From an uncultured Eubacteriales bacterium (GTDB lineage Bacteria > Bacillota > Clostridia > Oscillospirales > Oscillospiraceae): DNA of 26,604 nt. Under the pieces are notes generated by a model. The model was not told where the DNA came from and searched no databases. It saw nothing but the letters and a program-made list of their open reading frames with translations. Each line of letters opens with the position of its first letter. Within the stretch, counting starts at the first letter, position 1. The stretch is taken from NCBI GenBank assembly GCA_900547315.1, contig URGI01000022.1, positions 1 through 26,604 on the forward strand, written 5' to 3'. This document shows positions 22,292 through 26,604 of this stretch, one piece after another. A program made the position numbers and the translations under genes.

Positions 22292-22500
22292 TTGCCTATT
22301 GGCAATAGCCCGAGTATGGAGACACCTCAGGTGGCCTAACGGCCGCCAACGTCTCGCTGCGGCTCGGTCACGGCGCGGCTCTGACATGCCACCGGCATGT
22401 CATTCACTACCGCGTCGCCGCTTCGCTACCTGGAAGGGGCGACAAGGGGGGCGGAGCAACGCCATGCGCCAGCTAACAGTGACACCACGAACGCGCGTTG
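22292..22500. repeat. palindrome-rich GC segment, possible dispersed repeat
   Basis: A ~210-bp stretch with no believable gene but with successive small dyads: CTATTG/CAATAG (22296-22308), CACCT/AGGTG (22323-22333), GGCC-TAAC-GGCC (22333-22344), a perfect 9-bp TGACATGCC/GGCATGTCA with a 3-nt loop (22382-22402), and CAACGC/GCGTTG (22457-22500). It can be translated as the start of the MATE frame, but the composition (Arg/Pro/Ser-rich) is unlike a protein. It resembles dispersed repeat DNA seen in gut Clostridia genomes, from memory and unverified. Confidence 0.45.
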
Positions 22501-22542
22501 GCTATCCACAATTCACTCCCTGTTTTTTAAGAATTTCAGCCC

Positions 22543-22571
22543 TTGCAAATACTGCGCGCGTATGCTATATT
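22543..22571 (+). promoter_or_regulatory. sigma-A promoter of the MATE gene
   Basis: TTGCAA (22543-22548) and TATATT (22566-22571), 17-bp spacer, about 50 bp before the GTG at 22623. It also shows that the long upstream open frame is not coding. Confidence 0.65.
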
Positions 22572-22622
22572 ATACGCTCGACAGTTAAAAGACAGATATG
22601 TATGATTATTGAGGAAAAGAAA

Positions 22623-24017
22623 GTGAAATTATCCAGATTTATCGGAAATAAGGCTTTTTACCGCAAGCTTTTTGCGGTCATGCTGCCGATTCTCATTCAA
22701 AACGTTATCACAAACTTCGTGAGCCTGCTCGACAACGTCATGGTCGGACAGGTCGGAACGGAGCCGATGTCCGGCGTCGCCATAGTCAACCAGTTGCTGT
22801 TCGTATTCAACCTCTGCATCTTCGGCGGCCTTGCGGGCGCGGGCATCTTCACCGCGCAGTTTTACGGCAAGGACGACCACAATGGCGTCCGCGACACGAT
22901 GCGCGCCAAATATTACATCGCCCTCGGCTCAGTCGCGCTGTTCCTGCTCGTGTTCGTCCTCTTCGGCGAGAACCTGATCTCCGCCTTCCTGCACGAGGGA
23001 AACGAGGGACTTGACCTCGGCGCGACGCTCGGCCACGCGAAGGACTACATCGCTGTGATGTACTTCCAGATGCTGCCGTTCGCGGTGACGCAGGTATATT
23101 CCAGCACCCTGCGCGAGACCGGCGAGACGATGCTGCCGATGAAGGCGGGCATCGCCGCTGTGCTCGTCAACCTCGTCTTCAACTACATCCTCATCTTCGG
23201 CAAATTCGGCGCGCCCGCGCTCGGCGTCGTCGGCGCGGCTATCGCAACCGTACTCTCCCGCTTTGTCGAGTGCGCGATAGTCATCACGTGGACGCACCGA
23301 CACAAGGAGCGCAACCGCTTCATCGTCGGCGTGTACGAGACGATGCGCGTCCCGCCGGAGCTTGCGCGGCAGATAGTGCGCCTCGGCGCGCCGCTGCTGA
23401 TAAACGAGCTGCTGTGGTCGGGCGGCATGGCAATGCTCAACCAGTGCTACTCCATGCGCGGGCTGGAGGTTGTCTCCGCGTGTAATATCTCCTCCACGGT
23501 TTCGAACCTGTTCCTCTGCGCTGCGCTTTCGATGGGCAACACTGTTGCCATCATCGTTGGGCAGCTGCTAGGCGCGGGCGAGCTGGAGCGCGCCGTGGAC
23601 GAGGACAGAAAGCTCATCGCATTCTCTGTCGCACTCAGCACCTGCGTCGGCATCGTGATGGCGCTGCTCGCGCCGCTGCTGCCGCAGCTCTACAACACCT
23701 CGGACAGCGTCAAGCAGATGGCCTCCGACATGCTCTGGGTCAGTGCCGCAATGATGCCATTCAATGCCTTCACGAATACCTGCTACTTTACGCTGCGCTC
23801 CGGCGGCAAGACGATCATCACCTTCATTTTCGACAGCGCGTACATATGGGCGATATGCATCCCCGTCGCGTTTACGCTCTCGCGCTATACCACACTGCCG
23901 ATCCTGCCGATGTTTATGATCGTGCAGTCGCTTGAAATTCTCAAGTGCGGCATCGGATTTGTGTTCGTCAAACGCAGAAAATGGGTCAACAACCTCGTCA
24001 CCGACCCGACGATATAA
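22623..24017 (+). CDS. MATE-family efflux transporter
   Basis: A 464-residue inner-membrane exporter with about twelve transmembrane helices in two bundles. It contains the family signature around residues 10-50 (P-I-L-I-Q-N-V-I-T-N-F-V-S-L-L-D-N-V-M-V-G-Q-V-G) and the usual second-half equivalent (P-L-L-I-N-E-L-L-W-S-G-G). MATE proteins export drugs or metabolites using a Na+ or H+ gradient; substrate unknown. I prefer GTG 22623, which has GAGG upstream, over ATG 22602, which lacks a ribosome site, and over ATG 22281, which lies before the promoter. It is a single-gene unit bounded by its promoter and a convergent terminator. Confidence 0.9.
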   Translation: MKLSRFIGNKAFYRKLFAVMLPILIQNVITNFVSLLDNVMVGQVGTEPMSGVAIVNQLLFVFNLCIFGGLAGAGIFTAQFYGKDDHNGVRDTMRAKYYIALGSVALFLLVFVLFGENLISAFLHEGNEGLDLGATLGHAKDYIAVMYFQMLPFAVTQVYSSTLRETGETMLPMKAGIAAVLVNLVFNYILIFGKFGAPALGVVGAAIATVLSRFVECAIVITWTHRHKERNRFIVGVYETMRVPPELARQIVRLGAPLLINELLWSGGMAMLNQCYSMRGLEVVSACNISSTVSNLFLCAALSMGNTVAIIVGQLLGAGELERAVDEDRKLIAFSVALSTCVGIVMALLAPLLPQLYNTSDSVKQMASDMLWVSAAMMPFNAFTNTCYFTLRSGGKTIITFIFDSAYIWAICIPVAFTLSRYTTLPILPMFMIVQSLEILKCGIGFVFVKRRKWVNNLVTDPTI

Positions 24018-24031
24018 TATAAAATACAGCG

Positions 24032-24066
24032 ATCCCCCCTGCACCGCTAATGGGCGCAGGGGGGAT
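24032..24066. terminator. convergent terminator, MATE and YitT-family genes
   Basis: ATCCCCCCTGC (24032-24042) and GCAGGGGGGAT (24056-24066) form a perfect 11-bp stem. In the minus direction the stem is followed by a T-rich stretch; in the plus direction the T run is weak. Confidence 0.75.
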
Positions 24067-24104
24067 ATCATGTATTGGAAATTTCGGTATAAGCGGTGAC
24101 GCAA

Positions 24105-24974
24105 TCAATCCAATTTGAAACCCTCGCCGTGGACTTCGGTGGAGTCCATGACAAAGGTGAAGGCTTTGGGATCGGCCTGATGGATGAGCTTCAGCGTCTG
24201 CGCGAGCACATTGCGCCGCGTGACAGTCAGGACGACCTGCTTCTCGCCGCGCGTATAACCGCCGACGGCAGGGATTATCGTCGTGCCGCGGTCGGTGTAT
24301 GTGTTCAGCACGTTCGTCACCTCGTCGCCGCGGTCGGTAACGGTGTAGATGACCTTGGCGTAGTCCACGCCTTCGGCGAGTGCGTCGATGACCTTCGAGG
24401 CCACGAGAATCGCGATGGCTGAATAGAGCGCGACGTCGATGTCGCGGAAAATGAGAACTGCGAACACGACAACGCAGGCGTCAATCACGAGCAGCATCGT
24501 GCCGGACGGGAGGTTCGGGAACGGTTTTTTCATCATCAGCGCGAGCAGATCCGTCCCGCCGGTGCTTATCCCGCGCAGGAACAGCAGCCCCACGCCGAGT
24601 CCGCTCAGCGCGCCGCCGAATATCGAGGCGAGCAGGGCGTTGCTGGTGTACACGGGCAGCAATGCCGTCAGGTCGATGAACGCGGACAGCAGCAGCGTGG
24701 CGATGAGCGTCATTGCGAGGGAGCGCGGGCCGAGCAGCTTCCATGCGCAGAGCAGCAGCGGCACGTTCAGCATCAGGTTCCATATACTCACGCGGATCGG
24801 CGTGATGTACGCAAGCGCCGTCGACAGACCGGACACGCCGCCCGGCGCGATGTCGTTCGGAATGGTGAACATCGAAAGACTCAGGCCGACCAGCGCGCTG
24901 CCGACAACGCAGTACACAAGATCGGTGATGACGTCTTTCCAAGTATATGAGCCGAATAAGCGCTTCATTAACAT
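24105..24974 (-). CDS. YitT-family membrane protein
   Basis: A 289-residue protein with five or six transmembrane helices in its first ~200 residues, including the motif I-P-N-D-I-A-P-G-G-V-S-G-L-S (38-51) and G-I-S-T-G-G-T-D-L-L-A, both typical of YitT/DUF161. These are followed by a cytoplasmic ferredoxin-like DUF2179 domain (R-G-T-T-I-I-P-A-V-G-G-Y-T then K-Q-V-V-L-T-V). Function in the cell is not established. Two in-frame ATG codons, 24974 and 24968, follow a GCGGGGG site; spacing favours 24968, so the first two codons are uncertain. It has its own promoter although spmA-spmB lie upstream on the same strand. Confidence 0.9.
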   Translation of the reverse strand: MLMKRLFGSYTWKDVITDLVYCVVGSALVGLSLSMFTIPNDIAPGGVSGLSTALAYITPIRVSIWNLMLNVPLLLCAWKLLGPRSLAMTLIATLLLSAFIDLTALLPVYTSNALLASIFGGALSGLGVGLLFLRGISTGGTDLLALMMKKPFPNLPSGTMLLVIDACVVVFAVLIFRDIDVALYSAIAILVASKVIDALAEGVDYAKVIYTVTDRGDEVTNVLNTYTDRGTTIIPAVGGYTRGEKQVVLTVTRRNVLAQTLKLIHQADPKAFTFVMDSTEVHGEGFKLD

Positions 24975-24998
24975 ACCCCCGCAAATGAATATGCACTT

Positions 24999-25026
24999 AT
25001 TCTAACACGTTTTATTCATTTTTCAA
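24999..25026 (-). promoter_or_regulatory. promoter of the YitT-family gene
   Basis: Minus-strand TTGAAA (25021-25026) and TAGAAT (24999-25004), 16-bp spacer. Confidence 0.6.
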
Positions 25027-25036
25027 CACATAATTT

Positions 25037-25558
25037 TCAGCCCCAGAGAATTCTGCATATCCACGCCGAGGACAGGAAGCACGCGAGATCGGCGCACAGC
25101 GCCGCGGGGATCGCCCAGCGGCTGTCCTTGACACCGGCGGCCGTGAAATACACCGCGACGACATACAGCGTCGTTTCGCTCGAGCCAATCATAACGGCGG
25201 CGGTGCGGCCGACGAGCGAGTCCGCACCATAGCGCGCGATAAGCTCCGCACTCACGCTGAGCGCCGTGCTGCCGGAGACCGGACGCAGCAGCATAAGCAG
25301 AGAGGTCTCCACCGGAATGCCCAGCGCCTTGAACACAGGCGCGAGCAGCCGCTCCAGTAGTTCCGGCAGGCCGGAGGCGCGCAGCAGGTATATCACGGGG
25401 AAGAGCACGAGCAGCGCAGGGAGAATGTCGGCCATGACGCGCAGCCCCTTTTTCGCGCCGTCGGTCATCGCCGCGAAGATGTCCACGCCCTTGTAGAGCG
25501 CCAGCACACATGCGGCGGTGACGATGAGCGGCGCGGTCAGGTCGAGCAGCGTGTTCAT
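25037..25558 (-). CDS. spmB: spore maturation protein B
   Basis: A 173-residue membrane protein of the nucleoside-recognition/Gate family, needed with SpmA for normal dehydration of the spore core in Bacillus. Motifs include D-I-L-P-A-L-L-V-L-F-P-V-I and R-P-V-S-G-S-T-A-L-S near the middle, and G-S-S-E-T-T-L-Y-V-V-A-V-Y-F, the SpmB signature. It starts at ATG 25558, overlapping the spmA stop by 4 nt (ATGA), which signals translational coupling. An upstream in-frame ATG at 25564 is possible. Length matches the family (~175). Confidence 0.93.
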   Translation of the reverse strand: MNTLLDLTAPLIVTAACVLALYKGVDIFAAMTDGAKKGLRVMADILPALLVLFPVIYLLRASGLPELLERLLAPVFKALGIPVETSLLMLLRPVSGSTALSVSAELIARYGADSLVGRTAAVMIGSSETTLYVVAVYFTAAGVKDSRWAIPAALCADLACFLSSAWICRILWG

Positions 25559-26127
25559 CGCCATACGCGCGCGAGCAGCTTCGCCATTGCCAGCCCGACC
25601 GCGACGGACACGACGGAACTGAACCATACGGCGGGCATGATATCGAAAGCGGAGGCCGCGCCGTTTGCGGCGCGCACCGCGGCTATCGTCGATGGGATGA
25701 GCTGTATCGATGCCGTGTTCAGCACGACCAGCCTGCAAAGCTCGTCTTTGGCGGGTTCGCCGAGACGCGCGATGCCTTGTGCGGCACGGATGCCGGCGGG
25801 CGTGGCGGCGTTGCCGAGGCCTAGGAGATTTGCGCTGACGTTCTCGCTGATGGCGGCCATGATACCGCCGTCGCGCGACGAGAGCGGGAACAGTCTGCGC
25901 AGCAGAGGGGCGAGCAGGCGGGTAAGCGCCTTGACTGCGCCGCTGCGCTCAAGCAGCTCCATCACCGCGCTCCACAGGCAAACTGCTCCCAAAAGTTCCA
26001 AAGTAAAGCTCACGGCGGCTGAAGCGCCTCCAATCAGGGCGTTTCCGGCTTCTGCGTGCGAAGCGGAGAAAAACGCGAAAAATGTCGAAAGCAGTAGTGC
26101 AATTGTTAAGAAGTAGTTAAGAAACAT
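25555..26127 (-). CDS. spmA: spore maturation protein A
   Basis: A 190-residue membrane protein, close to the usual ~195, with the SpmA pattern: an N-terminal helix pair, a Gate-domain segment containing G-N-A-A-T-P-A-G-I-R-A and V-L-N-T-A-S-I-Q-L-I-P-S-T, and a final helix. It acts with SpmB in the developing spore. The only plausible start is ATG 26127, but there is no clear Shine-Dalgarno in front of it, so a leaderless or weakly translated start is possible. I could not identify a forespore or mother-cell sigma promoter in the AT-rich 100 bp upstream, which it shares with the divergent AbrB gene. Confidence 0.9.
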   Translation of the reverse strand: MFLNYFLTIALLLSTFFAFFSASHAEAGNALIGGASAAVSFTLELLGAVCLWSAVMELLERSGAVKALTRLLAPLLRRLFPLSSRDGGIMAAISENVSANLLGLGNAATPAGIRAAQGIARLGEPAKDELCRLVVLNTASIQLIPSTIAAVRAANGAASAFDIMPAVWFSSVVSVAVGLAMAKLLARVWR

Positions 26128-26218
26128 GGTGTTAATGTAATTAAAATGAAGATTATAGAAATAATTGGGATAATATAAAAGAATTTGTTAATTTTAGTCG
26201 GCATGGTGTAATCTTTAG

Positions 26219-26246
26219 TTGACTTGAGCGAAACTTGTGATAAAAT
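26219..26246 (+). promoter_or_regulatory. promoter of the AbrB-family gene
   Basis: TTGACT (26219-26224) and TAAAAT (26241-26246), 16-bp spacer, 43 bp before ATG 26290. Confidence 0.7.
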
Positions 26247-26289
26247 GCGAAGTGAGGTTTGTGTTAGAGATGTGGAAGGAGCAATCACT

Positions 26290-26532
26290 ATGAAATCTAC
26301 CGGAATTGTCCGTAAGGTTGATGAGCTGGGCCGTATAGTCCTCCCCATAGAGATGCGCCGTACACTGGACATCGCAGAGAAGGATGCACTGGAGATATAT
26401 GTTGAAGGAGAAAATATTATTCTTCGCAAATATCAGGCATCCTGCATTTTCTGCGACAACGCCAAGGACATCCATGTCTTCAAGGGCAAGAACATCTGCG
26501 CCCACTGCCTGAAGGAACTCCTGGAAGTCTGA
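26290..26532 (+). CDS. abrB: AbrB-family transition-state regulator with C-terminal zinc-ribbon motif
   Basis: An 80-residue DNA-binding protein. Residues 1-45 are a near-exact AbrB/SpoVT swapped-hairpin domain (M-K-S-T-G-I-V-R-K-V-D-E-L-G-R-I-V-L-P, then R-R-T-L-D-I-A-E-K-D-A-L-E-I-Y-V). The tail has C-I-F-C and later C-A-H-C, a two-CxxC arrangement likely to bind zinc, found in clostridial AbrB proteins but not in the Bacillus protein. GGAAGGAG precedes ATG 26290; the longer frame begins upstream within the promoter. It probably represses stationary-phase genes in growth. The name could equally be abh-like. Confidence 0.9.
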   Translation: MKSTGIVRKVDELGRIVLPIEMRRTLDIAEKDALEIYVEGENIILRKYQASCIFCDNAKDIHVFKGKNICAHCLKELLEV

Positions 26533-26552
26533 TCTGACCCCAACCCACGCCC

Positions 26553-26590
26553 AAGCGGACCCACCCTTTCCTAGGATCGGTCCGCTTTTT
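26553..26590 (+). terminator. intrinsic terminator of the AbrB-family gene
   Basis: AAGCGGACC (26553-26561) pairs with GGTCCGCTT (26579-26587), followed by T residues. Confidence 0.88.
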
Positions 26591-26604
26591 CATGCGCAAA
26601 ATTG

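Noticed and set aside
22281..22622. N-terminal extension of the MATE transporter
   Set aside because: It lies upstream of a good promoter (22543-22571), is Arg/Pro-rich, and crosses a palindrome-rich segment; MATE proteins start near 22623.
26125..26220. Small hydrophobic peptide of 32 residues on the minus strand before spmA
   Set aside because: It overlaps the spmA start in another frame, has no Shine-Dalgarno, and is explained by AT-rich DNA.

Overview
The window looks like a chromosomal segment of an anaerobic, endospore-forming, high-GC Clostridia (probably an Oscillospirales-type gut bacterium). This placement is inferred from gene content: spmA/spmB and a YtvI-like protein point to sporulation. 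An electron-bifurcating NfnAB and a four-subunit 2-oxoacid:ferredoxin oxidoreductase point to ferredoxin-based fermentation. An AbrB-type regulator and many Gram-positive-style Shine-Dalgarno sites and intrinsic terminators agree. I saw no phage genes, CRISPR array, tRNA or rRNA.

Layout. (1) 40-3226: an alpha/beta hydrolase (-) behind a MerR-type promoter, a small lipoprotein (+), an unrecognised polytopic membrane protein (-) and an unrecognised membrane-anchored protein (+). (2) 3249-3441: a cluster of strong palindromes, including a three-way-junction element. (3) 3566-5816: nfnA-nfnB. (4) 6015-6699: a collapsed locus in which the N-terminus of a LysR regulator, the C-terminus of an amidohydrolase and the C-terminal half of an EamA transporter are joined. 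(5) 7071-13327: the F1Fo ATP synthase operon, atpB-atpE-atpF-[b'/delta/alpha fusion]-atpG-atpD-atpC. (6) 13602-16974: a P-loop protein followed by ferredoxin, alpha, beta and gamma subunits of a VOR/KOR-type oxidoreductase. (7) 17153-20012: a small membrane protein, a one-ACT aspartokinase (-) and YtvI-like (+). (8) 20169-22128: an ECF sigma factor and an RsgI-like anti-sigma factor with a tryptophan-rich 11-residue repeat tail. (9) 22138-22500 palindrome-rich DNA, then a MATE transporter. (10) YitT-family protein, spmB and spmA on the minus strand, diverging from an AbrB-family regulator.

The most unusual object is the ATP synthase. One 747-residue reading frame holds, in order, a membrane-anchored b-type stalk segment, the C-terminal domain of delta and a complete catalytic-core alpha subunit. 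There is no separate delta gene, the free-standing b subunit is short, and epsilon stops at the end of its N-terminal beta-sandwich. Since F1 needs three alpha subunits but normally only one delta, the fusion raises a real assembly question. The second most unusual is the sigma/anti-sigma pair: an Asn-Pro site like that of self-cleaving RsgI proteins, and a possible sensor tail of nine exact-period Trp-rich hendecads.

Metabolically, NfnAB (NADH/NADPH/ferredoxin exchange), the 2-oxoacid oxidoreductase (reduced ferredoxin plus acyl-CoA) and the ATP synthase (ion gradient and ATP) form an energy-conservation block of nearly 14 kb, interrupted only by the decayed locus.
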